The notes under the pieces are model-generated. The model had not been told where the DNA came from and made no database searches. It worked only from the letters and a program-made list of their open reading frames with translations. The translations under genes and the position numbers were made by a program. Of a DNA stretch of 64,000 bases, positions 35,164 through 49,200 are shown piece after piece. Positions within the stretch are counted from its first letter, which is position 1; every line of letters starts with the position of its first letter. Origin of the DNA: Kudoa neothunni (lineage: Eukaryota; Cnidaria); contig OZ199838.1 in assembly GCA_964304625.1 (NCBI GenBank), positions 8,308,001-8,372,000 on the forward strand, given 5' to 3'.

Positions 35164-37297
35164 CAGAGATCGCCAAAGTTTTGCATACTCGGCAGGGGTT
35201 GGCAAAAATTAATTGCAATCATTACACTTACAAAAACAAGTTTTATTTAATATTCAAAAATCCTTAATCGTCGTTTCAGTCTTCTTTTTATATTGAAAAT
35301 TTAACTGTTACAACATATTTTTTAAATTTGAACATAATGTTTCATTTTTGACGTATAACAAAAGAATTCTTCAATTAAGCCATTAAGTGACGATAAAATT
35401 TTAATATATCTATTTATTCAACAACGAGAAAAGATCGAGAATCCGCGTTATAACGTTGTTTTTACATTACCAACCAAAAAAGTTGGAGCGGTTTTGATCT
35501 CCATTGAGCTATATAAAAATTGGAAATTCTTAGGTTTTCTCGCGCCGAAATTGGTTGGAAGCATGTTTAACTTAATTACGTTCGCTTGTACTTCAAATTT
35601 TATTCACTTCATGTATATTCGACATACTATTGCTTATTTATCCACAAATAATATTTTTAAGATCATATTAATGCTAATATTAGAATTAAAACTTAAAAAT
35701 TAGTCAGCAGACGTAAGAATTTTACTCTTTAAAATCGTGATCTTTGTACTTTATTGTTCGAAGTCTTTTCACAATTAATTTAATAATAATGAAATATTGA
35801 GTGTAAAATTTCAGTTTAAAAAATTGATAAATTCCTATTTTCTCGACATCTTGCTCACGCGTAATTTCCTTGTTGTTTACGAAAACCTGAAAATTGTCTT
35901 ATGATTTGCATATTTTTGCACATCACTTCCTTAAAATAATTTTTTCATTAAGAAATTAACAGATTAATTACTAATGTGCTCTGTTAACCGAGTGTTATAT
36001 CAAAATGGAGTTTTTAAGTTTTAAAGACAATTACGACTTTTTTTGGTTATTAATGATAACGAATTTTTCTTTGATAGTTTCTTTGAAAAAATTATCTCAG
36101 AAATTATCCGATTTAACCAAAAAATTTCAAATGTATTATTTCCTATCCTAATAAAGCAAAAAATAAATTTTACTAATGTAGTCTCCCTTATATATTCGTT
36201 TAAACAGAGCTTTTATGTTAAAGACAAATTTCGGCAATATAAACTCAAAAACCCCTGGATAAGATTTGTAGCGCTTTGATCAATATATATTGAGGTTCCG
36301 ACAAAAAGTTATCTTTTCACAAGTTCAGATACTAATAATTAACATAAATGTTTATTTTAATTCTGGCTTATTTACATTTATTAAAATAATAAGGTTAAAT
36401 TTGTTAACATTAAATTATTTTGTTATCAGACCATTAAAAAATTTTTTAGATAAATTTCAATTAATCGAAATTAAAATTAATTGATTGCGAGACAAACAAT
36501 TGATTTTTTTAAATAAAAAGAAAACACTAGGAGAAAAATAACAAAAAATATAATTTCTTACTGACAACATTAGTTTGTACTCACGTATGAAACATGAAAT
36601 TAACGCATCTCCGATATTTTCCTCACTGGGGGATTCCAATTAAGTTGCCTCGATCATATGCAAAACCTTGAAATATTTATCCTATAGTTGGATCCTATAA
36701 CAATATTTTTATATCTCAAGCTGAAAAATTTTTTTAAACATTTATTGGATTGTAGAACAATCAATTTTAACTAGCTTGTGTGGTAAACCTACAACGGTGG
36801 AATCAAACGGATTTTGAAATGTACATATTTTTGAAAAATGCACATTTCTATTTTTTATAACTTCCACTTCAATTAATGGTGCATAAATAATTATCTTATC
36901 CAAGTAACATAAAGCAAGTATTAAATCATCCCCCCGCAAAAAGCAAATGTTATTAAAATATGATATATCGGACGTTGATTTATTTTGTTTAACACATTCA
37001 ATTTAAAATAAAAATTTAATCAAATAAATTCATTCATTTATTTATTTGAAAAATTTCTATAAAAATCTGTATCTATGGCAAAATATAAAAACAGGTTCTC
37101 AAAATTATCATAGTTTGTTTTTTAGATTATAGTTCACAGCGTTGATGCAACATGAATAAATTCGATGAGGGTAACAACAAATTTAGATGTAAACTGTCAA
37201 GATAATGCATAAAACTAAAATAACAAGTATAAATATTAAGTCTACAATAAGTATTCGCATTAAGACTAATTTAAATGGTAGACAGTGATTGGTGTAA
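35164..37297. other. AT-rich intergenic, 3' of NUP205
   Basis: No gene recognised. A hAT-style tip (CAGGGGTTGGCAAA) occurs at about 35190 without a partner. The final few hundred bases before 37298 would be the 3' UTR region of NUP205. Confidence 0.4.
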
Positions 37298-40200
37298 TTA
37301 TTCAATTAGTTTTACAATGTTGGCCAAAGTTGCCTCACAAAAACATTTGGAGGCATTATCAATAACCTAAAAAATAAATTACACATTTTTTTCCTGAAAT
37401 CGTCCAATAAATGATGTACTTTAAACGAAAGAAGCAGGTCTTCGACAAAATTATTATCCAACAATTTTTTGCATTCGATTCTCAACTAAACAATTTCTAA
37501 ATAAACTGATATATGTATTATAAGGTTACTTTTCTTATAGTTGTTGTCAATGCTGCATTATTGGTACCTAGAATTAAATTTAAATTTATTTATTGATATT
37601 GATTGAAATAACATACTTTCATTGGAGTGGAAAGTTGAAAGGAAAAACGTCAGATGAATGTATATTAGGTATAGGGATCGTTCCAAGTTATCTATAATGC
37701 ACAAACAGTTAGGGTAATCAGCACAGAACCATACAGCAGCACAACCAACTAGCGAATTACCTGTCAGCAATGATTTTATTTGGCGATACAACGAGATAAG
37801 GTTAGAGAGATATTTCGAGATCAACTGATCTTTTTGAACTGTAGTAGCTTTTCGAAAATCTTTTAGATTGCCATAAGAACGTAAAATTTTTATGACAATG
37901 TTTGATGACAAAAGAGGACTTCTTGAATCAAGTTCGGTAGTGAGTTTAGTGATGGTATTTTGAATTGATACGATAGCCGAAGCGAACTGAACAACCAAAT
38001 AGGTGAGCAAACCAACTCCAGCGTTAGCTAAGAATGTAGACGAGAAATAGAAAAAAAGAATTTAGTTGATAGACTATTACTTGAAAATTGGAAATTTAAA
38101 TTATTGACTTCTAGTGATGATTCTACGTTGCCGACTCTACCGATTTCCACAACATCAAACGCACACAAGGAAGGATAAAGGAGAAATATATTGGCACCGC
38201 CGCTGTTAGTAGACATAGTTCGATTAAGAACGATGGATTGGTTATCATTATTTAAAGTGTTATCCAGCGTGAGTAACTGGCAAAAATACATAATGACTGA
38301 ATTTTCCGCACACAGTATGTCCAAAGTTTTCGATGCTAGCCCAATGTCACAGTTATCCCACGAGAGTGTGCTGAGATTGGTACTGACGCCAAAATCAACA
38401 TTGGAAAGAGAACAAATTTTTTGGAACATTTTAGAAGATGAGTAACAGGTTAAAAGATGAAGAAGAATATTCTTAATTTTAATACTAAAGCAGATATTAC
38501 CACCAACCAGCATCGATTGAGTAGGTCCGTTGTCGGTTGGATAGCAGCCACTATTGTTCAAATAGAATTTGGATATGGTAGATAGAATTTCGACTAAACA
38601 TCCAGCTAGTTGTTGTTTTAACCATTCGCCTTGATCAAAGCTGGTAAAATTATCATCAAAAATTCCATCAGACACCGAGTCCACCAAAATATCCACCACA
38701 GATTCTCTATGTCTTTCAAACAAATCCAATACAGATGGTATAACATTTGTGACATTATAGGTATCAGTTGTCACAATATTCCTTATCACTCTGAAAAATG
38801 GAAGCAGTATTTTAATTTCAAGTTTGAGATTATTGAAGAGAGCAGGACTGTTGCTGAAAATAAAACGAGGTTTTTGCTGAAAAATTTTCAAAGAGGATTT
38901 ATTATGGTAGTTCAAATGGGGAAAATGCTGAATAAGTTTTATAATGAGGCCACTATCGCAAAGATATTTGATACCAATGGCGGTTGAAGAGAAACAATTC
39001 AAGAAAAACATTACACTTTGGTAGAGACGACAAAAAACAACACTCTCCTCTGGTAAAGTACACACAGAGGTAGGATTGTATCGAAGGTAATTTTTGTGGG
39101 TTGGCTCACACACAAAATTCACAACATTGTCAACAAACTTAGCCTGTGACATGTTAAACAACCAAATATGTTTGTTTTTGAACAACGAAAATCCATTAGA
39201 TAAAAATGTAATAGCCAAAGTTTGGGTGATATCCGCATTGGTACCACTAAAGGCATCATGTATCACAACATCAATACAATTGAAATGAGATATTGTATTG
39301 AGTGATAACTGGAGACTTTTTTTGTAGACGGCAGCTATTCTCGACTTGGTATTATCGTGCTGTTGATCGGTATTGCTTTCATCATTTTTTAACATGAAAC
39401 TGATACTGTCTTTATACAAATGATCAACAGAAGAGCACGATGAGACGATCGTCAAGTAGATCTCAATAAGTATCAGCATAGTTGCATAAACGTAGGAGCT
39501 AGCGTGCAAATGTTCATTTTGTGAAGTACTAACAATTGTGGTCTTGGATTTGAGGAAGGATGTACAATAACCGAACAATAATTCCAAATGCTCACAGCTA
39601 TAAAAATTGGGAAAATTTTCAAGAGTGTACATATCGATAAGGCCAAATACAAACTTCACAACTTTGTAAATGCAATAACTAAGGGTAACCACTATATCGT
39701 TGTTTGAGGCAAATATGCTGTTGCGTGCTTTATCCAAAATAATCGATACTAACTGTTGCAACTTCTTCACAACTAGTAAACAGTTTGATTCATCAAAATA
39801 ATTAGTGGCATTATACAACGAATCCAAAACTTTTACAATACTCTTTAGGCAGATAGAGCGCATAAAATCAAGACGTTGAATTTGGTTGGTATCAACAATC
39901 CATTGAAGAATAATACAAACATCGGAGTGAAGAGTAGTTGATGAAAACTTGGAAAATTTATGCAATGTTATAAATGTGGACAACATTTGGGAAGCATTAT
40001 TCTCGTCGAAGTAAACCACATCTGTTTTCGGAATTCGATCACACAAGTAGTATTCGGGGAGAGTGGACGATCTTGATATAGTGGATATTAGCTTTTCGAG
40101 ATCGCCATTCGAAAAACATTTGAATGCTTTGGCAAATTGAGGCCTGTCCAACACTTCGATGGGAACCGATTCCAACAAATATGGAAGAATAGCATCATTA

Positions 40201-43200
40201 TCCTTTAACGTATAATCAAATATGGAGGCGATTCGTTGTCTATTGTTTTGTTTAATCGATATATCAAAATCAGTACAAGTGAATTCCATCACAAGTACCA
40301 TGTATTCGATGAGAATAAACGATGAGGGGTGGTTTTTCAATGCATCCAGAACGTCAAGGAAATAGTCCATTTTTGGTTTAGGCATGTAGAAAAAATTATA
40401 CTGCCGTAGATACTTCATTAGAAGTAAGCCGTAACTAGGATGTCTAATGTTGATGTAGAATATTCGTAATATCATCATTTCCGTCTCGAGTGGAAGTTTA
40501 ATGTTTGATTGTTCTCTATAGATGTATATTTTTTCGAGAATGTGTATCAATTTTTTGAGAATGTGAGATCTATCATAAAAACCCTCCGATCCAATGATAT
40601 CCATCGTAGTTGTGTTATTTTTGACGCTATTCATAACGGACATATTGTATATATTTTTAAGATGGAAAAATTCCATTGAGGATTTTATTCCAAACAGAAG
40701 AACATGTGCGATGGTGAATTTGTTGGAAGTTAAGGTCATTTTGAATAGTAATTCTAAAATAACGCGGGTTGTGGTGGTGTTTTTGGATGAGAACAAAACT
40801 TTATGTGGCTGTTTTAAATTCAGGTCCAAAGTGTTTGTTTGAGCATTGTTAGATTGCGGCGATTGAGTGTCGTCAACAATAACAGAAATCTCTTCGCTAA
40901 TTCGAAAAGAAAATCCAAGAACTAGTTTCGAAACTTGAGACTCATCCGAAGTGTACAGACTGACCAGATGTGTTTGGATTTCGGCTTGATTTTGAATATT
41001 TTCATTGAGAAGAAACATTAACGCCCCACACACAATGTCATCAGGTAGAAGCTTATTACAACAGATATCAACCAACGAACGAAGTACATCAAATTGTTTG
41101 TCGTCAGCCAAAGAAAACAATAACGCGGAAAACTTTCTCGGTGGCAACGACAAGCGTGATTCCGATATCACTTGCGAGATTATAGATTCACAATCAAATA
41201 TGTAACCAAATATGTGGAAACAATGACGAATAACATCACAGTAATAAGTGAAATATTCGTGTTGACGATTGATATTCTCTAGTATTCCAGTATTGTAAAC
41301 AAAAAGATAACAAAACGACCTAATAACTGAACTATCGCTAAGCAATTTAAACAAAAGCGAATAGAGACATGCATCCGAGTACGGCAGGTCGATATCGCTC
41401 ACTAATTTACTACTGCACATAGTATTGGCATTGAAGTAGGCCATATTTGATAGAATCGTTTTCAAATATGGCACTTTTAATTGATAATAACTAAGCACAT
41501 CACGTATCAATCCAAAACATCCAAAAACATAATGTATCTGCTGGAGTTCACTTTTAAAACTATAGAGCTTACAGTTCGGAAACATCTTCTCCAAGAATAG
41601 TACATATATCTCGTAGAATAGTCTTGACTGGTCAAGAGGAGCACTATCACATTGAGTATTCCAACCTATCCAAAATCGTAAGAACGAAATTATTTCTGTT
41701 ACAAATTTGTAACTGCCACTAAGACTAACAGTTATATTCTGTTTGATTGATTTGTAAAGGCGCAACTGAGTGGATGGTTCATGTAACAACTCAAACACTA
41801 TCATGGCACATTTATCGTTTCGTGAAAATAAACGAAACAACACCAATATTTTTGTCTGTATTTTAACAGAGTTGGAATTGAAATACAAAGCTATAAGGTC
41901 AAGAAGAAATGTGTGTTCCACACTTTCCACAACATCAAAAAATAGCTGACAGTTGTACGAAAATAGGTTGCACAGTAGTTTGAGAAAACTGTTCACCACA
42001 AAATAATCAAAGGTACACAATAATTGTGAGGTGCAATTTTGTGATTTGATGGATTCCCATTGAATCAATGTGGACGAAATAGTAACAGAAACTTGTTTCC
42101 CTTGCAACAACTTATTGATAATATCAATGAAAATGTCAATATTGAAAACATTGCTTATGGTTGCATTTTCGTATACCACCTCATGGTTTTCCATTAGTGA
42201 ACTTAAATGCATAGCGGTGGTTTCGTTATAACAGAGGCGATTGAGCACCTTAGCACACACCCCATAAACTTCTCCAGAATTTACATATTGAGCAAGATTG
42301 ACAATAAATTCCGACAAAGGATTCTATATGAGAATTAGTCATTCTTGATAGTGATAAAAAAATTGTTAATCGATTATATGAACGTATTTGTTGAGTATAA
42401 ATAAAGATATTTCCCAAATTAATTAATAATACAAATGCCTTCCTCAAAAAAGAAAAATTAAAGAGAATTACAATGAAGTCTTAAATTTAAAATCGAAATT
42501 TAAAAGAAAAGAATTAAACCGACTAGTTAATATTTTGGTGTTGAGTACGTGTGCGTAGTAAAATAATGAATTTGTAAAACTCAGTTGGATACTTCGAGTA
42601 ATTATTATGAAATTAATAAAAATAAAAAATAATTTGATCATATTTGTACATATATATTTGTAAATGTGAATTATTGAGTGAAATAAACGTTAATATCAAT
42701 ATGACCAAGAGAGTAAATAAATAACGTGATATAATTTCAACTTATATGACAAAGTATCTGACGCCTTAATTACAGACCGACGTTCGTTTGTAAAAAATGC
42801 ATATATTTGGGTTTGTACGCAATTTTGTTTAAAATTTTATTATTTTCGCTTTTGATTCGTGTTTCATATCAGATTTTTGGCTTGAAGAGTATTCATGTTC
42901 ACACGAATGCATATTGTTTGTTTTTTTAATAGGCAATTCTTTGATAGAAAATAAAAAATTGGCATTACAATCACAAAACGTCATTGGTCGTATTAATATA
43001 AAATATGGCACGATTAACATCAAATGGATTAATATAGACAAAAGTTAATGATGAACAAATTAGTATCTCTTCCATGTGCAATGTAAGCAATAAAAAGGTT
43101 GAGTATTCTAATCTGACGGATGAAATAAATTCGAATGTATCTGATAAAATGATTATCCTATGAAATAATTTCTGCACATAAAAAAATAAAAACTTAAGTC

Positions 43201-46200
43201 GTTCTAATTATTATGAGATGGAAAAATACTTTAACACAATTTTATGAGGGTTGGGCAACTCTCATGAGAATTAAAATTTTCGAATACAAATGATTGACTA
43301 AATTAGTCATTAAAAAATCTAAAGAATGCAACCTTGGGCTACAAATTCCATACAACAAATTGTTCATTTATTTGACGAAAATTAATAAATAAGTGGATTT
43401 CAGCACATCGCCTGAATCAACGGAGACGAATATTCGAGTATTTTATTAATATCTCTGTGACGATACGATTGAAATGTATGTGGTAAGTTAAAATTAAATA
43501 AGAATTTTAAATGGCAGTGTCTGTTTTGCCGGACGCAATTTTTCTGCTAGAATCATAATTCAATCATTATCATTTTTTCCAAAAAATATCTGTTATAAAT
43601 GCAGAATATAAATTTAGTTTCATTTAAGTTTTAGTTGGCAGTTAGATATCCAAATGCATCGAGGATATTCTTAATTCTCGTTGAGTATCAATACGAAATG
43701 CTTTAAGTTTTCGATGAATCAGTGTATATTTCTCCAATAACGCTAATTATGTGTAGTATAACGCCATAAACGAGTGAAACAACCTTTAAAATAAAACTGT
43801 AACGTTGATAATACCGAGTTCAATCATTACGGGAGGAGAATCTGGCCAAACGCTACTTATGCAAGATATTATACCAGACCTAGAGGTCGGTGATGCATTC
43901 CCGAGCTTTGGAAAGGCTAAAGAATCAATGAATACGTACTAAAAGCGGGAGCATTTTGTTACTGAGTCGGATATTTCATAACATTTTCAACAATAGAAGT
44001 TTTGCAATGGATTTGTTAGTTTATTTATCAAGTATGAGGACTGAGTGGGAGCGAGGGTAAAATAGTTAGAGAGTTAACAACACAAACTGTTGAAAAATTA
44101 AACTCAGACATTACCATAAGACATAACACATCATTAATATTATATGCATACAATATTATGTAAGTTCAAATAGATGATTAAATCGAATCATGTTCCAACA
44201 GTTGCACATGCTGTTTCTACATAAGTATAAAGATACCATGTAGACATATTATCTCTATTAGAAAGAAAATAAATATGGATTTATAATAAGACAAAAAATA
44301 TGTAATATGACGTGACACAAGAAATATTACATATCATTTATTCAAATAATCAAAGATATACATATTCAGAATCATTTGTGGTGTGTGTAGACAGCAACCA
44401 TCGAAATCTCAAGTTAAGGCTATGCTCCGAATTCTACATCTATGCGATATAGGAAGCTAAAATTCTCTGTAAGAAAATAACATCATTAAGTCCTAAACAA
44501 ACAGGACTTAATATGATTTAGTAAACGATATTTTTGATTAATTATTCTTGCTCATTTTCAATAGGAATTCTTTGAATAAGGTATATCAGCTTTTACACTA
44601 TTCATATATCAACATAATTTAGTCCAAATTAACGTCTGAATCTATTATCAGCAACAATCAAGAAATTTTGGATCCAAAACGTAATGAGAGTGTCTAGTAT
44701 AATTTTTATTTACATTTCATTACTGAGGAATCATGAACGGAGCGGGTGGGCATACAAGAAGCAGTTCGAGATAACGACACATCATAAATAACTGATATGG
44801 AAATCTTAGATATTGTGAATGATTCTACAGTTAAATATCAATCTTTGATGTTTATGTGAATTTCATCCATGTTGCCAAATTCACAAAATTATAGGAATAA
44901 CGTTGAGAAGTAGACCAAAAGGTGTGTTACAAACAGTTATAGATTTTGGCAACAATTATTTGTATTATAACGATAATAATATAACAATAAAGTCGATATA
45001 TAGGATTCAAACATAAGTTTATATGAAATTACACAGTACGAATTTTTTAAAAATTAAAAAGTAGAAAATTCAATATTTTATTAAATTTTAGTGATGTATA
45101 AATCATTTCGTGGTAATATTTATCTTGTTGTAAGAATTGTAAAAAGTGAATGGGTCAAATAGTTATGTTAAAATACGTCCTTGAACTAATGAAACTAAAT
45201 TTATATTCTGCACTTATAACAGATATTTTTTAGAAAAAATAATAATTATTGAATTATTATTCTAGGATAAAAATCGCGTCCGGCGAAATAGACGCAGCCA
45301 TTTAAAATTTATTACGTTTCTTTAAATAAATAATTATTTAATTTACAAATGAATACTAATTTACACGGGGAATTATAATTAGCCTAATATGACCACTAAA
45401 TATCTTTGATGTCTAACTAGTTGATCCGGGGATTTTTGAAGTAGCGGGAACGGGGATAATATTCTATTACTTAAAATATATACATTTTAAATTTTTTTAA
45501 GATCAAGTGAAATTCAGTCAAATAACATACTGTCTCATTTTTGTATCCCCCCGTTGGTGTTGTCCAAAATTCGTCAATAAACTTGTATTGACTATAATGT
45601 AGATTTTTGTAGACAGTTGTTATCTAAAAATAATAATTCTGAAAGAAAACAGTCTTTCTACATACCATTAATAGAAAAGACAAGATAAAAGGTCGATCAT
45701 ATTCAAAACAAAGCTCAGCATGTGCCTCATTGAAATTTAAAGTCCAAAGTTTTCTCACCTATAAAAATAATACAAATGAAAATAAGTTTTGCAAATTTTA
45801 CACGACAAATTCATGATTAGAATAAAAATAGCTGTTCTTATGTAAAATATTTAAATGAATTCAGCTTTGAAGATAATTTTTAACTATTAGTAAAAAGGAT
45901 TTCCTTCAATAACTACTCTAGATAAATATGCCGAATTCTAAAATTCGAAGCTCCTTTCTAGTTAGAACAAGTTCTTTTTGTGAAAAAAATCATGTCGTGC
46001 GCTTTTTTTGTAAATTGGCGCTCAAAAATAGACTTATCCAATAAAGTAGTAATTAAAAACTATAATAAATGGTTAATAAAAACGAATCTAGTTTTATTAT
46101 TAGCATACATTAAAAACCGCGTGATTCTAACGGGGAGTATTATAGTAGCCCAACAATCACCCCGTATATAATATACGTATTATATAATTAATCAAATATT

Positions 46201-49200
46201 TGCACCGAATAATCAGTAGGGAGGCTAGAGTTTACCGTTAAATGATAGATACTGAATCATACGTACAGCAAACATGACTATTACTTATTATTGCGTAGGA
46301 AACACATCAAAGACGATTCATTCTTTATTGAAAGAATGATAAAATAAATAACAACTAAACGGCTGGAAAAATGAAACGCGTAGAAAATAAAAAATTATTA
46401 CCGACTTTAAAAGAACGAATACGTTAATATAGAATCATCAAAAATTCAATATTCACCATTTTTACGTCGAAAGAAAACAGAGAAAATTTTGAAAATTTAA
46501 ACTTAAGTTACATTCGATAAATAAATTTCTTTCATTAAAAATATATCCAAAAAATATAGAAAAATAAAAATGAATAATTTCCAATTCAAATTTATTAATT
46601 ATTATGTAAATTTTGAAATACACCGGCGCATCTTTTACGGATAATTCATCCACAATCATCTTTGGGAATTACACATTTAATTTTCCGAGTGCTTTTGGGG
46701 GTCTATTAGACCCCAAGCCATATTAAAGATTAGTTTTTGACCCTTTCCAATTATCTAAATTTTCTAAAACTCGGTCTATTCTTATAAAATTTATTACACT
46801 GTATGCTTGCCAAATAAGTTTTAATTATCATTATTTTATGTATAAAATTATGAAAAAATAGAATTGAGAATATTAGCAAAATCCATAGACAAAAGAAAGA
46901 TGAAAATGAAATATACTTGCCAGTGAGTTTATACAATTATACACGAACCGCGCTTATTATGAAAATTTGTCTTCATGGAAGCCTTTAACGAAATATATTC
47001 CGCCGATTATAATTCCTACTTCAGCGAAATCATTGATTCGTCTGATTTTATTGATTCTGTCACTGATGTATCTGAATATGATGACAATAACCTTATCTGG
47101 ACAGCAGAAGCTTGATAAATCTCCAAAATACTAAAAGGAAACTTTTTACGTAAGGCCTCTAGCCTTACGAATGTTGCAGCTCAGAGAATCTTTCATATAA
47201 CGGATTTTTGACATATTTTTGGATGGCAATTTTTACAGTAATGTTGCGTGTAACGCCAATATGTTTGACTTTCAATATTATAATCATTGCTGCAAAGTGC
47301 TTCCAGCTATTGAAAATGGTTCTTACCATGGTTGGAACACTTAGAGTTAATAAGAGAAATGTTCCTCGTATAATTAAAAAAATAAAACAAGAGAGTCATT
47401 CAGCACACTTTTTCTGTATAATGAAAAGAAAACTCTAGCCTCTCAAGTCCCTACAATAATAAGGATCTGTTAATTAGCCAATTCAACAGCTTATACAAAT
47501 ATATTGAACGTTGAAAAAAAGAAGCCAGGTAGCATCAATTATTATAACAAAATTAAATGAGCTATTGATACGATCGATGGGAATTTGACCTCCACAAGCT
47601 TAAAAAGATATTCCATACGCTGGTCAGCGTATATTTTTTATAATATAGACATAAATCTCTTAAACGCGTTTTGTTTATACAAAATCATATTCAATGATGG
47701 AAGAATCAAATAAGACTAATCCTTAGAGAATCTTGCTTGCACGTTCCATTCCTTCAGCAATTCCTTGGCGCTAAATTTGTACCTAAGTTAGGAGCAGGGA
47801 ATCCAAATAGCACCAGTATTGTTCCAAAAAATCCCGTAAACAATGTGCTGTAAGCCCAAGAAATAGTGATCGTAACACAATGCGTATGTGTTGTATGTAA
47901 GAAACATTGCTGCGAAGAACATTCCTAATGTGCTTGTTTTAACATTTTATTCGCCACAAATAAATGTCTAGGTTACATTATAATTTTCATATTTTTGAGC
48001 GATGAGATTTCTGCTTTGACATACATAAATTGTTGATTAGAGGCAGAGCATCGATTTTATTGTAGATCTGATATAAATAAAGATACTACCGTTCCTTTCA
48101 ACTCACAGACAATAATAGGAAAGGTTACAGAAAGCAAATTTTAACTTTTGCATTAGTATATGCGTTTAAGTTGGACGTTGGAGATCTTGTTAGTTCATTT
48201 TGTTGATAACTATTTTGCTGTACCGTAAAGTTTTAATCTAATTATTGTATATGAGATAATTTATAAAGCATTATTTTAAATATTTTTAAAAGTTAATATT
48301 AAATAATATTTCGTAAGAACTTATTTAACAAGAATATATAGCCCTTAATATTGTTCGATTGGTATTGGAAAACTTTGCCGATCATGTTTTTTTCAAATCT
48401 TGTGCGATTTTATCAATAGAATTTTTTTATTTTTGAATGATGAAGTTCTAAAAATTATTTAGATTCATAATATTAAATAAAAAAGTGGGGTCTAATAGAC
48501 TCCAAAAGCACTAAGTGTATACAGTAGTTAACCGATTTTTCGCACATTTTTCCTCCTTTAATCTTATTTTTGCTCCGATGAGCATGCGATAGAAATAATT
48601 TTCCTTTAGTTAGATGGCAAATTTGTATAATGTATGTATATTTTCCGTCTCATTCTCCTTAAACCGTCTTTGATAAATGTACATATTGCTTTACGATAAT
48701 TTAGGTTTCCGCATGGATACAAATCCCGTTTACAAACATCTACTGGCTACTTTACTCTATCGTGCAATTTCGCATATTTACTGAGGGTATTCTGCGTCAA
48801 GAGAAAAACGAGAATTAGAATAATATAATGATTCTAATTTTAATAGACGTAACCATATTAACAATAATTTATGTAAAAGTATTGACGAGAATTCTTTTTT
48901 TCTTAGTGTACATGTCGCACGTCCTATAATTTAGATTGGTTCATAAGGGCCCTTAATTATACTATAAACTGAATGTAATATATTATTTAATAGTATAGTT
49001 TAAATAAAATGAGGGTAGAATAATATCGTTGTATAAATTTGTAGGGACAAACTTAATTTTTCCCTGTGATGCGCGCATAAAAAGTGCGAAAAATCAGTCG
49101 TGACCCATTTTTCACACATTTTTGGCGGCCCCAAGGAGATTACGAAACATCGGTTACCTAATATAGTCGATTTTGAAGCGCTTGGATAGTTAAACCAAAC

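Noticed and set aside
35190-35230. Possible hAT terminus CAGGGGTTGGCAAA
   Set aside because: No matching inverted partner or 8-bp duplication was found in the window, so it stays an isolated motif.
38191-41205. Plus-strand open frames opposite NUP205
   Set aside because: They are antisense shadows of the 4.2-kb NUP205 exon and lack motifs of their own.
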